Assembly (NCBI GenBank): GCA_903870275.1
Contig: CAIQCK010000068.1
Span: 1 to 64,000 of the forward strand
DNA: 64,000 bases
DNA from: an uncultured bacterium
GTDB taxonomy: Bacteria > Verrucomicrobiota > Verrucomicrobiia > CAIQCK01
Reading direction: 5' to 3'
A program made the translations under genes and the position numbers. The notes under the pieces are model-generated. The model worked only from the letters and a program-made list of their open reading frames with translations, was not told the origin of the DNA and made no database searches. Positions within the stretch are counted from its first letter, which is position 1. Each line of letters starts with the position of its first letter. Positions 27,014-35,894 of the stretch are shown in pieces.

Positions 27014-27976
27014 ATGCGAGAGCTGACATACACTCAAGCGATCAGTGAAGCGATCCGCGAGGAAATGAAACGCGACGAGACGGTCTTCCAGATCGGCGAG
27101 GACATCGGGCCGGTGCGCACCCGATCCTCGCTCTGGAAACAGTTCATGAAGAACCGGGCTTGGCAGACGCCCATCTCGGAGTCCGGATTTGTGGGCCTGT
27201 CGGTGGGCGCGGCAATGACGGGACTGCGGCCGATCACGGTCATCATGTATTGCGACTTCGTCGGCGTGTGCATGGACCCGATCGTCAACCAGGCGGCGAA
27301 GATCCATTTGATGTCCGGCGGCCAGATCAAGGTGCCGATGGTCATCCGGACTCCCGCCGGCGCCGGCACGCGCGAAGGCGGGCATCACAGCGGCAGCCTG
27401 GAAAGCTGGTTCGTGCATTCCCCCGGACTGAAAGTCGTCATGCCCTCCGACCCGTATGACGCCAAGGGGTTGATGAAGTCCGCCATCCGCGACGACGGAC
27501 CGGTGATCTACATCCAGAACCGGATTCTCCACCGCCTCGGCAAACAGCAGTGCCCCGAGGGCGAGTGGCTCGTGCCGTTGGGCAAAGCGGATGTGAAGCG
27601 GGCGGGCACGGACATCACGGTGGTGGGCATTTCCACCGGCGTCATGAAGGCGCTGGAAGCCGCCGAAAAGCTCGCGGGAAAAATCAGCGTCGAGGTGGTG
27701 GACCCGCGGACGCTCGTGCCGTTGGACGTGGACACGATCCTTGCCTCCGTGAAAAAAACGGGGCATCTGCTCGTGGTGCACGATGCGCCGCGGCGCGGCG
27801 GCGTTGGCGCGGAAATCATCCGGCGCGTCGTGGAGCGGGGATTTGGCTCGCTCAAAAAAGCGCCCCGGGTGCTCGGCGGTGTCAACACCGCGATGCCTTA
27901 CAGCCCGCCGCTGGAAGACGCGTGTCTCCCCGACGCGAACGTCATCGTCAAGGCGATCCGCGACATGCTCTCCTGA
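27014..27976 (+). CDS. TPP-dependent dehydrogenase E1 beta subunit
   Basis: The 320-residue transketolase-like subunit pairs with the preceding alpha chain to bind TPP. Landmarks are FQIGEDIGPV, TPISESGFVGLSVGAAMTGL, MPSDPYDAKGLMKSAI, DPRTLVPLDVDTI and the C-terminal VNTAMPYSPPLEDACLPD. AAGGAG at 27001-27006 sets the ATG at 27014. No signal sequence is visible, in contrast to the alpha chain. If the alpha chain is exported through Tat, this subunit could be carried along in the folded complex. That is inference. Confidence 0.9.
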   Translation: MRELTYTQAISEAIREEMKRDETVFQIGEDIGPVRTRSSLWKQFMKNRAWQTPISESGFVGLSVGAAMTGLRPITVIMYCDFVGVCMDPIVNQAAKIHLMSGGQIKVPMVIRTPAGAGTREGGHHSGSLESWFVHSPGLKVVMPSDPYDAKGLMKSAIRDDGPVIYIQNRILHRLGKQQCPEGEWLVPLGKADVKRAGTDITVVGISTGVMKALEAAEKLAGKISVEVVDPRTLVPLDVDTILASVKKTGHLLVVHDAPRRGGVGAEIIRRVVERGFGSLKKAPRVLGGVNTAMPYSPPLEDACLPDANVIVKAIRDMLS

Positions 27977-28108
27977 CGGCGAACGGACAACTGGCGAGGG
28001 AGTTGAAGCCTGGATCTCTCAGCTTCATTCGCTGAAAATAGCGGGGAGCCGGACAAACAAAGTTCTTGTCCTTCCCTTCAAATCGTCCGCCGATTAAGAT
28101 TCCCATCC

Positions 28109-29536
28109 ATGGCCCTGGAGATTCCGCGTTTGCTGGTGTTTTCCGCACTTGCCGTCACAGCCGCTGCCGGGCCGGCGAGCTTCAATGTGCGCGACCACGG
28201 CGCAGTGGGCGACGGCAGCGCGCTCGACACGGTGGCCATCAACACAACCATCGCCGCGTGCGCCGCGGCGGGTGGCGGGCGCGTGCTGTTTCCGCAGGGA
28301 CGCTACCTGTCCGGCACGATTGATTTGAAAAGCGGCGTGGAATTGTTTTTGGAGGCCAACGCCACCATCGTCGGCAGCACCAATCTCAGCCACTATCACA
28401 CCTTCACGCTCACCAACACCACGCCCGCGCTGCCGGTCACGCGCTGGCATCGCGGCTTGATCATGGCCGAGGGCGCACATGACATCGCCATCGCCGGGCC
28501 GGGCGCGATTGACGGCCAGCATGTCTTCGATCCGCTCGGCGAGGAAAAGATGCGCGGCCCGCACGGCATCCTGCTCGGCCACTGCCGCAACTTCACCCTC
28601 TGCGGCGTGACCGTGACCAACGCCTCCAACTACGCGCTGCTGTTTCTCTACAGCGACGCCGTCACCGTGACCAACGCCACCTTCGCGGGCGGCTGGGACG
28701 GCGTGCATTTCCGCGGCTCGCTGGAGCGTTGGTGCCGGGGCGTGCGCATCAGCGATTGCCGCTTCTACACCGGCGACGATTCCATCGCCGGCAGTTACTG
28801 GCAGGACACGATCATTTCCAATTGCGTCATCAACTCCTCCTGCAACGGCATCCGGCTCATCGGCCCGGCGCGCGACGTGGCCATCACGCACTGCGACATC
28901 TTCGGGCCGGGCCGGCACGAACACCGCACCTCGCGCGAACTGCATCGCACCAACATGCTGGCCGGCATTTGCCTGCAACCAAGCGCGTGGTCGCCCATGC
29001 CCGGGCCGATGGAGAACATCCGCGTCAGCGACATCACGATGAGCGACATCACCACGCCGTTTCACATCGCGATCCGCACCAACAACACCGCCGCCGCCAT
29101 CGTCATCGAGCGCGTCAAGGCCGCCCATGCCTATCGCGCGGCCTGCTCGGTTGAAAGCTGGGGCGATGCGTGGTTCAAGGACGTGACCTTTCGCGACGTG
29201 AGTGTCCAGTTCGAGGGCGGTGGCAGCGCCGACGACGCGCGCCGGCCGATTCGCCCGCCGCGCACGGATGCCCGCAAGCTGCCGGCATGGGGCTTCTACG
29301 CGCGCGGCGTGGAGCAGCTCCGCCTGGAAAACGTCCGCCTCACCTGCGCGCAGGACGACGCGCGCCCGATGTTCATCGGCGACGGCATCGGACGATTGAC
29401 GCTGGATCGTTTCCAATGCTCGCGTCCGGCCTCCGCGCCGGAGCTGATGTTGCTGCACGACGTGCGCCGCGTGGAATTGCACCAAACCGATCTGCCGGAA
29501 AAGGAACTGGAGAAGTTGCGGCGGCTGGGAAACTAG
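28109..29536 (+). CDS. Secreted right-handed beta-helix hydrolase, GH28/polygalacturonase-like
   Basis: The 475-residue protein has a short signal peptide (about residues 1-21), then FNVRDHGAVGDGSALDTVAIN, the usual N-terminus of pectate-lyase-superfamily/GH28 proteins. The catalytic area contains YTGDDSIAG, parallel to the GH28 DD motif, and CNGIRLIG in the position of the GHG/RIK region, though not an exact match. Multiple N-A-S-N/V-T-V-T repeats are beta-helix rungs. It probably acts on pectin-like or other uronic-acid glycans. The stop is only 8 bp before a 26-bp argG scar, and the next gene is convergent. Confidence 0.8.
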   Translation: MALEIPRLLVFSALAVTAAAGPASFNVRDHGAVGDGSALDTVAINTTIAACAAAGGGRVLFPQGRYLSGTIDLKSGVELFLEANATIVGSTNLSHYHTFTLTNTTPALPVTRWHRGLIMAEGAHDIAIAGPGAIDGQHVFDPLGEEKMRGPHGILLGHCRNFTLCGVTVTNASNYALLFLYSDAVTVTNATFAGGWDGVHFRGSLERWCRGVRISDCRFYTGDDSIAGSYWQDTIISNCVINSSCNGIRLIGPARDVAITHCDIFGPGRHEHRTSRELHRTNMLAGICLQPSAWSPMPGPMENIRVSDITMSDITTPFHIAIRTNNTAAAIVIERVKAAHAYRAACSVESWGDAWFKDVTFRDVSVQFEGGGSADDARRPIRPPRTDARKLPAWGFYARGVEQLRLENVRLTCAQDDARPMFIGDGIGRLTLDRFQCSRPASAPELMLLHDVRRVELHQTDLPEKELEKLRRLGN

Positions 29537-29544
29537 GAGAGGCC

Positions 29545-29570
29545 GGCAACATCATGACCGTTGGCCGCAA
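29545..29570 (+). repeat. argG 3'-end scar, copy 8 (26 bp, identical)
   Basis: Exactly identical to argG positions 12811-12836 (starts GGCAACATCATGACCG). It sits between two convergent stop codons. On the minus strand it supplies the last codons (C-G-Q-R-S) and stop of the following gene. Confidence 0.85.
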
Positions 29571-32137
29571 TTGTAACAAACCCGCACGGGCGTGGCCGCC
29601 GGCACATCGAAACGAATGTGGCCGTTCTCAATTGTTACCGGCACGGTGGCGCCCGGCTTATCGGGTGTGAGTGTAACCGCTCTCACCTTCGAAGCGTCCG
29701 TCCAACCTTTGGGCGCGGGGAAATCCAGCGTTCCTCCGGTGCGCGAGTAGGCGAGCCATGCGTTGCCACGCCAGTTCGGCGTGAACACGTTGCCATCCAC
29801 CACCACCGGCCGGCCTTCGACCACCACCCGGTAATGTTGATTGTCGTCGGTGGCTTCAACAAATGAATTCGGGCCGTAATGGACGCGCCGGAGGCCGGCG
29901 CTCGCGGTGTAATCCGTCAGCTCACGGTTGCGCAACAGGAACCACGGAACCTCGATCAGGTAGTAGCGATCCGTGATCTCGCTCATGCGCGTGCCGCCGC
30001 TGAAATCACCCGACTGCGCCGCGCCGTAAAGGAGCGTTTCGGAAAGGTCCTCAAGCCTGCCGCCGCCGTAGGTGGCGTGGCCGTGATAGACGAACGGTGT
30101 GAAAGGAATCCGCTCTTCGCCCGCGAAGAGAGTGTCGCGCTTGCGCATCAGGTGCCACGCGTGACCCAGGACACCGACAAAGGGCGCCGAAAAACCCTCG
30201 CTGGTCACGTCCACGCCATGTTTGTTGAACTCTCGCACAATGGCGATTTTTCCTTCGAGGCTCCTGGCGCCCGACGCGGGGTTATCAGGATTGAAATCGC
30301 GCCGCTGCGGCACGGCGCTGAGCACGTCAATATGATACGAGCCGCGAATGGGCAGCATCGCCAGAGTGCGCCGGACCCGTTCGCGGCCCGGGCCCATGCC
30401 GTATTTGTAAAAGCTCATGATGTAGGACTGGCCGCCGGCCCAGACACCGCCTTTTTGAAGATCACCGTCCGGCCCGCGGGCAATGAACTCCGGGTTCCAC
30501 GCCGGGCTGTCCTTGTAGGCATCATCGTAGTTGTCATGGAACGAGAGAATGGCGTTATCTCCGGCCGCGCGCTTCATGGCGGCTTTCAATCCTTCCAAGC
30601 CGCCGAGCCGTTGGTTGATCGTGAAGACATCGGGATAACCGGTGTCATGGCCGTGATGTTGCCAGCCGACCAGATAGCCGACCTGCGGGGCGCCATCAGT
30701 CAGGTTGGCGATTCGCCGGACCATGTCGGCGGCCTGTTCGAATGTCACAAAACTCTTCGAGCCGGGAGTGTCGCAGAAGATTTTGTAGATGAAGGTGTGA
30801 TCGTAAATCTTCGGAGGCCGGGTCTTCACCTCCGCGCGCAGCAATCTGGCCCCATCCATCCAATCGAGCTGCCGGTTTTGCGGCGCAAGAAAACGCAATC
30901 GGATCGCCTCGGGTCCGTCCAGCAGCAGCGAGGGAACAGAAGTTCTGGCCGGCGCGCGATATTCGAACGACGCACCCAGGGCAGCCCATTGGTCCCCGAC
31001 GGTTGCCACCAACCGATTGTCCACACCCGGCATGTCGGCGGCGCACAACATCGTCCGTCCGCAGACGACGCCCGCGAGCGCCTGAGTGATCCAGTTCATC
31101 GAAAGCAGCCGCTGGGCGGGCACGCTCTTGAGTGGATCGACGAGCCGGCCACCATTGGCCGGCAGCGCCAGACGCGCGCCGTCGGTGGCCGCCACCAGAC
31201 GGCCGAGCTGCACCGAGACGAGTTGGCAGCCGTTGGTTTCAATGACGTTATCCAAACCAACCTCCGCTCCGCCGCCCTTCACGCTGAAGGTGAGATCGAA
31301 GCAGACAGCCGGTTTCCCGCTCCCGGTGACGGCGGCATGATAGACGGCGCTCGATTTTTCCCGGCGCAACATCCACGCCGTTGCAAAAGGTTTTGCGTCG
31401 GCCGGTCGCACGCGGTTGTCGGCCACTGTAAGGACCTGAACCGTGGGCGCTTCACCTTCGGGATCGCCCGATAGCTTGGCCGCACCCATTCGCCACGCGA
31501 CCACGCGCGGCTCCGTGGCATCCAGCACGAGCGCCAGCGGGCCTTGGCCAAGCGTAATCGTTTGCTCAGGCTTCGTTGCCAGTCCCGCCTCAACGGATGG
31601 CACCGGCGCGAAGGTGTTCGTAAACGCAGCAGCCTCCAACTTGGCCCCGGCTGGCAAGACGCGGAACTTCGCCACAAGATAACGGCGAGCTGTCTCCTTC
31701 GGCGGCAAGGGCAAGTCCAAGGTTCGCCGCTGGCCGGTCGAGGGACTGAACATGCCGATCATCAGCACGTAATCGCCCGGCGGCGCCTTGTCCAACACGT
31801 TGACCACCTGCGATTCGATGACGACACGGCCGGGACGCCAGCGATAGGTGGGGATGGCCGGACTATAGTCCGCGCCGAATCGAATCGCACCGGCTGCGTT
31901 TTCAGCTTCGCCTGCGCGGCGCACATGAAGAAACACGTTTTCTCCGCTCTCGCAGGGCGCATTGCCGGTGTTCTGCCACCAACAAGTAACAATGACTGAG
32001 CCGCCCGCCGACACGCTGGTTTTATCCAATCGGACCTGTAACAACTGCGGTTTGAATCCGCTTTCAGGGGGTGCGGCAATCAGTCCTTCACAGACGGCCA
32101 GTGCCAGCAAAACAACGATGATGTGGTTGAATCTCAT
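29552..32137 (-). CDS. Large secreted putative glycosidase (GH101/DUF5696-like)
   Basis: The 861-residue protein has a signal peptide (residues 1-21, ending GLIAA), a beta-sandwich of about residues 28-160 containing TCWWQNTGNAPC and a second sandwich (about 175-420). A TIM-barrel-like region (about 440-700) contains YDHTFIYKIFCDTPG, YLVGWQHHGHDTGYPD, LSFHDNYDDAYKD and IDVLSAVPQRRDF, and a beta-rich C-terminus follows. The layout resembles endo-alpha-N-acetylgalactosaminidase-type enzymes. The likely catalytic acids cannot be assigned with certainty. The last residues (about CGQRS) are encoded by antisense argG scar 8, so the native C-terminus was probably replaced. Confidence 0.6.
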   Translation of the reverse strand: MRFNHIIVVLLALAVCEGLIAAPPESGFKPQLLQVRLDKTSVSAGGSVIVTCWWQNTGNAPCESGENVFLHVRRAGEAENAAGAIRFGADYSPAIPTYRWRPGRVVIESQVVNVLDKAPPGDYVLMIGMFSPSTGQRRTLDLPLPPKETARRYLVAKFRVLPAGAKLEAAAFTNTFAPVPSVEAGLATKPEQTITLGQGPLALVLDATEPRVVAWRMGAAKLSGDPEGEAPTVQVLTVADNRVRPADAKPFATAWMLRREKSSAVYHAAVTGSGKPAVCFDLTFSVKGGGAEVGLDNVIETNGCQLVSVQLGRLVAATDGARLALPANGGRLVDPLKSVPAQRLLSMNWITQALAGVVCGRTMLCAADMPGVDNRLVATVGDQWAALGASFEYRAPARTSVPSLLLDGPEAIRLRFLAPQNRQLDWMDGARLLRAEVKTRPPKIYDHTFIYKIFCDTPGSKSFVTFEQAADMVRRIANLTDGAPQVGYLVGWQHHGHDTGYPDVFTINQRLGGLEGLKAAMKRAAGDNAILSFHDNYDDAYKDSPAWNPEFIARGPDGDLQKGGVWAGGQSYIMSFYKYGMGPGRERVRRTLAMLPIRGSYHIDVLSAVPQRRDFNPDNPASGARSLEGKIAIVREFNKHGVDVTSEGFSAPFVGVLGHAWHLMRKRDTLFAGEERIPFTPFVYHGHATYGGGRLEDLSETLLYGAAQSGDFSGGTRMSEITDRYYLIEVPWFLLRNRELTDYTASAGLRRVHYGPNSFVEATDDNQHYRVVVEGRPVVVDGNVFTPNWRGNAWLAYSRTGGTLDFPAPKGWTDASKVRAVTLTPDKPGATVPVTIENGHIRFDVPAATPVRVCYNCGQRS

Positions 32138-32273
32138 TTTGTTTCCAAGAGTCTGCGGGTCGCCGGCATCAACACCACTTCAACCTCCAGCGTCACAGCC
32201 GGGGCACGGGCGCTGGTTCCGCATAAGCCTTCGCGGTGCCGTGGTCAATGACAATTGTCTTTCACGTGCAATT

Positions 32274-32447
32274 CAGACAGTCCCCGGCATCGCGACGATG
32301 GAGAGTGACGGGAACGTCCGCACCCGGGACGACGCCGGCCGAATAGAGTTTTGGAGTATTGGAATATTGGAGTGTTGGAGGGTTGGAGTGGCCCGCTGCA
32401 CGATTCCATTACTCCAATACTCCATTACTCCATTGCTGCTCTGAAGT
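32274..32447 (+). repeat. argG 3'-end scar, copy 9, with TGGAGT hairpin insertion
   Basis: CCCGGCATCGCGACGATGGAGAG, then a degraded GNVRTRDDAG block parallel to arg[12 protein letters not shown], followed by a 107-bp hairpin (32341-32447) of five 8-bp TGGA(G/A)TAT-type units and an inverted arm ending TTGCTGCTCTGAA. The hairpin ends match those in copy 6. The argG tail (VEKQ...) is missing. No further copy is found from here to 64 kb. Confidence 0.8.
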
Positions 32448-32495
32448 TGTTTCGGATGGACTCCGGCGGCAGTTGCCGGTATCAGTCCGGCTGGC

Positions 32496-33959
32496 ATGAA
32501 AACTCTCATCGCGGCCCTGGCCGTCACGCTCGCGTTTGCCCCACCGGACGTTTTTGCCCAGAAGAAAAAGGCCATGAGCCAGCGCGAGATGGTGGACGTG
32601 GTGCTGGCGGCCACGCAGCCGCTGAAATACCCGCGCGGCGAGCGGCTGCCGCTTTACCTTTGGCCGCTGCACGGGCTGGGCACCACCAACGAGGCCGAGG
32701 CGGTATCGTTGCTGAAGAGCCTCGACGCGCGCGGCCTGCCCGTGATCGCGACATGGAACCCCGCGCCGGCGCGGCGCGAGCAGAGTTTGCGCGACGCGCT
32801 CTGGCTCGGACGGCTGCAAAAGAAACTCGGCCTGTCAATCACGGTCAACGCCAGTTCGTGCATGAACTCTTTCTGCAACGGCGACGAGAAGACGGCCCAC
32901 GTGGGCGACGACGGCAAACCGTTTTTCGACGACTCCTTCGAGGAGAAGCGGCCGATGGGCTGTCCGTTCGCGCTCGGCTTCCGTCATCCGGTCATTCGCG
33001 AGCAGGTCGAATTTTTCCTCGACGCCTACCAGCGCGAAGGACTCGACATCCATCTTGTTTTCGTGGACTGGGAGGTGGACGGGCCGATCGAGTGGAACGA
33101 CGCGTGGGCGCACAGCAAACGCTGCCGCCGCTGCCGCGAGCAGATCCCGGACATCGCCGATTTTGCCGCGTTCCAGAAGGCGTTGCGGGAGATTCGCTGC
33201 CGGATGCAGCGCGAGTGCTTCGCCGGGCCGGTGCTGAAGCGGTTCCCGAAGGCGCTGGTGGGCAATTACGCCGTCTATCCCAACGACGGCTGGCGCTACT
33301 GGTATGACTATTTCGAGAAACTCGCGCCGGACGCGCCGTTCAAGGCCGACCAGCGCGCCCGCTACCGGCCGTGGTTCCAGGAGTTCCCGCTGACCGGCTA
33401 CACCGTTTCGATGCCGGTGGTGTACACGTGGTATGCGACGCCGACGTGGTATGACTTCGCCAGCAGTGACTATCGCTGGTTCTACAACCTGCTCCTGGTC
33501 GCGTCAAAGTCGGGTGAGCACAAGGCGGCGGGCGCGCCGAGCATTCCATTTGTGCACTGGCACACGACCTCGCCGCCGAAGGAGCCCGACCCGGCCGTGA
33601 AACAACTCAGTAGGGTGAACTATCGGCATCTACTGTGGCATCTGCTGTTGCGGGGCCATGACACGTTGTTCCTCTGGTGCCCGCGCGAAGAGACCGCCGA
33701 GGAAGTGCGGCTGTTGCACGAAGTTTGGGCCGCGTCGCTCGAATACCGCGAGTTTCTGGAGCAGGGCAAGCCGGTCCTCTTCGACGTGCCGAGGCAACAA
33801 GGTCCGGTCGTCTCCGCCGTGCAACTCGGCAATCGCCTGCTGGTGCGCCGCACCGACTTCGATGAGCGGCAGGAGCCGGTGACTTTGAGCATCGGCGGCC
33901 GGACGATCACCGTGCCGCGCGTGGATGACCGGTGTCAGGAATTGCGGCTCGCGCCGTAA
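32496..33959 (+). CDS. Secreted protein of unknown function, TIM-barrel-like
   Basis: The 487-residue protein has a signal peptide (about residues 1-21, ending DVFA) followed by a K-K-K linker. The body contains motifs of glycosidase-like barrels: LPLYLWPLHGLG, VIATWNPAP, IHLVFVDWEVDGPIEW (with acidic residues at a strand end), and a CRRC pair. A short all-beta end (VSAVQLGNRLLVRR) is typical of C-terminal domains in glycosidases. I do not recognise a named family. It is the first gene after the last argG scar and is convergent with the next gene. Confidence 0.65.
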   Translation: MKTLIAALAVTLAFAPPDVFAQKKKAMSQREMVDVVLAATQPLKYPRGERLPLYLWPLHGLGTTNEAEAVSLLKSLDARGLPVIATWNPAPARREQSLRDALWLGRLQKKLGLSITVNASSCMNSFCNGDEKTAHVGDDGKPFFDDSFEEKRPMGCPFALGFRHPVIREQVEFFLDAYQREGLDIHLVFVDWEVDGPIEWNDAWAHSKRCRRCREQIPDIADFAAFQKALREIRCRMQRECFAGPVLKRFPKALVGNYAVYPNDGWRYWYDYFEKLAPDAPFKADQRARYRPWFQEFPLTGYTVSMPVVYTWYATPTWYDFASSDYRWFYNLLLVASKSGEHKAAGAPSIPFVHWHTTSPPKEPDPAVKQLSRVNYRHLLWHLLLRGHDTLFLWCPREETAEEVRLLHEVWAASLEYREFLEQGKPVLFDVPRQQGPVVSAVQLGNRLLVRRTDFDERQEPVTLSIGGRTITVPRVDDRCQELRLAP

Positions 33960-34002
33960 TCGGCGGAACGGCGGCCGTAGCGGGAGATTTCAACCGCCGC
34001 GG

Positions 34003-35871
34003 CTATTTCGCGGCAACGGCCGCCGAAATCTCGACCGTCCATTTCGTTCCCTCTTTCACCGCGCCGTGCACCGGGTAGCCGGCGAGCAGGTATTCTTCCG
34101 TGCCGTGTTTGCGATGATCTATGAGCGACAACGACAGCGAGCTCTCGACGGTCACCGCCGTATCGCCGGTCTCGATGACGATACGTTTGGACGCCGGCAA
34201 CAGCGCGTCATCCTTCACCGTGACGGGCAGCGTGATGCGCTGGGTGTCGGTTCGCGCCGTCGCGTTGGCAAAGCGGGCGACGGAAAACGCGAAGTAGTGC
34301 CGCCACATGCGCAGGTTCAAGTCGGTGACGGCGGTGAAATCGAACCGGAGCGTGAGCCGGTTGTTGGGTTTGACCGTACACGTCTCGGTGAAGTCCACGC
34401 GGTGCTCGCCTTCGGCAAGCGTGCCGCGGAACACCAGCCGCGCTTCGGCATCGCCCGCCTCGGCGATTCCGCCCGAAATATTCTCCGCATGGAAATCGGT
34501 GGACGGCATGTGTCGGGCGACGGGCCAGCCGCCGGTGAGAAGCTTTTGTCCGCGCCAGATCACGTGGCGCAGCACGCCGTTGGCGTCGAAGCGAAGCTCC
34601 AGACCGCCGGGCGTCTGCACGGCCACCACGCCGCCGTCCAGTTTCGCGGCGCGCAATTTTTCCGGCGGCGCGGCCGTAATGCGCGGCGTCACGTCGGCGG
34701 TGGCCGTCGCCGGCTCGTCGGTCGGCAGGAAGATGCGTCCGTCGAACGACGGGATGGTGAAGCGCGTGCCGACCCGGCCGGTGCTCACGTCACGAGACTT
34801 GGTGCGAAGTTCCGCCATGGCATCATAGAGCGTGCCGTTGACGATGACTGTGCCGCCGTCGTAGTCGCGCTGCCACGTGCCGTCGCTGTTGCGGCGCGCG
34901 GGACCGCGCGGATGGCCGAGCGGCGCGTCGTATTCCTTGTACCACCACCAGTTGCCGCGCCCCATCGTGCCGGTGTCGTAGCCGAAATAGCCGTCGCTCA
35001 TCAACGTCGTCGCCAGCCCGAACCGCATCGTCTTCTCGTCCTCGGTGCGCGCTCGCTCGCGGATCGCCTGCCGCTCCTTCCAAGTCAGCTTGTGCCAGCG
35101 AAACGCGTCGTCGCCGATGTGCTGCGGGCGGCAGACGATCATTGTCACGACCGGCTTGCGGCTCTCGCACGTCCAGCGAAGATAACGGCTGAGAAAATCC
35201 TCGAAATCCACCTTGCCTTCGATGACGCGGTTGATTTCGTCCTCCGCGAGCACGCCGTTGAGCGTTTCAAACCCTTTGCGCGGCAAGTTCCAGTCGTTGA
35301 GCATGACCACGGCCTTCCCGTCGCGCAACGCCGCCGTGCGCGGGACGAGCCAGTCATCGGGTTTCCAGCAGTCGTAAAAGACGCCGTCGAAACATTCGCG
35401 GCCGCAGATCTCAGTGCGCACCTTGTCGAGGTTGAACTGGAGCACCTCGGTGAGATCGGTGTTGATGCGGAAGTAGCCAGGCCAGCCGCACCAGCGTTCA
35501 CCTTTCTTGAGATCCCACCACTGTTTGGGCACATCGGGATTGTCCGGGCCTTCAATGACGTCCACGTAGGGCAGCACGAGAACATTCGGATTGACCTGCC
35601 GCAACTTGGCGATGTTCTCCTCGACTTTCGCGAGCCTCCCAGTCCAATGAGGTTTCTCCCAATCGTAGTGGAGGTCGTAGCCGCCGCCGATGATGAGGCT
35701 CAACTTGGTCCAGTAGTTCGAACCTTGCTCCCATGTTTTCGAACCGAGACCGGCGGCGTAACAATTGCCGATGCGCGGAAACGGCGGGTTGATCTGAGAC
35801 AAGTCGCGCGCCGCGCACGTGGACGCCAGCGCGAACAACGCACCATAACATACCAGTTTGTTCAATCTCAT
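34003..35871 (-). CDS. Secreted GHL15-like putative glycoside hydrolase
   Basis: The 622-residue protein has a signal peptide (about residues 1-20, ending STCAA). Residues 30-330 look like the putative hydrolase family GHL15: LVLPYVDVIEG, the aspartate-containing FDGVFYDCWKPDD and LNDWNLPRKG. Residues about 400-620 form a beta-sandwich (LELRFDANGVLRHVIWRGQ; HRVDFTETCTVKPNNRLTLRF). The substrate is unknown. It sits 24 bp upstream (in map order) of the potassium-channel gene, on the same strand. Confidence 0.62.
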   Translation of the reverse strand: MRLNKLVCYGALFALASTCAARDLSQINPPFPRIGNCYAAGLGSKTWEQGSNYWTKLSLIIGGGYDLHYDWEKPHWTGRLAKVEENIAKLRQVNPNVLVLPYVDVIEGPDNPDVPKQWWDLKKGERWCGWPGYFRINTDLTEVLQFNLDKVRTEICGRECFDGVFYDCWKPDDWLVPRTAALRDGKAVVMLNDWNLPRKGFETLNGVLAEDEINRVIEGKVDFEDFLSRYLRWTCESRKPVVTMIVCRPQHIGDDAFRWHKLTWKERQAIRERARTEDEKTMRFGLATTLMSDGYFGYDTGTMGRGNWWWYKEYDAPLGHPRGPARRNSDGTWQRDYDGGTVIVNGTLYDAMAELRTKSRDVSTGRVGTRFTIPSFDGRIFLPTDEPATATADVTPRITAAPPEKLRAAKLDGGVVAVQTPGGLELRFDANGVLRHVIWRGQKLLTGGWPVARHMPSTDFHAENISGGIAEAGDAEARLVFRGTLAEGEHRVDFTETCTVKPNNRLTLRFDFTAVTDLNLRMWRHYFAFSVARFANATARTDTQRITLPVTVKDDALLPASKRIVIETGDTAVTVESSLSLSLIDHRKHGTEEYLLAGYPVHGAVKEGTKWTVEISAAVAAK

Positions 35872-35894
35872 AAAAAGGTCCCCAATCGGTTGTT

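Noticed and set aside
13013-32447. argG fragments as a CRISPR-like or attC integron array
   Set aside because: Fragment lengths and sequences vary too much, they derive from a coding region, intervals are kilobases, and no integrase gene is present. They are kept as scars of unknown mechanism.
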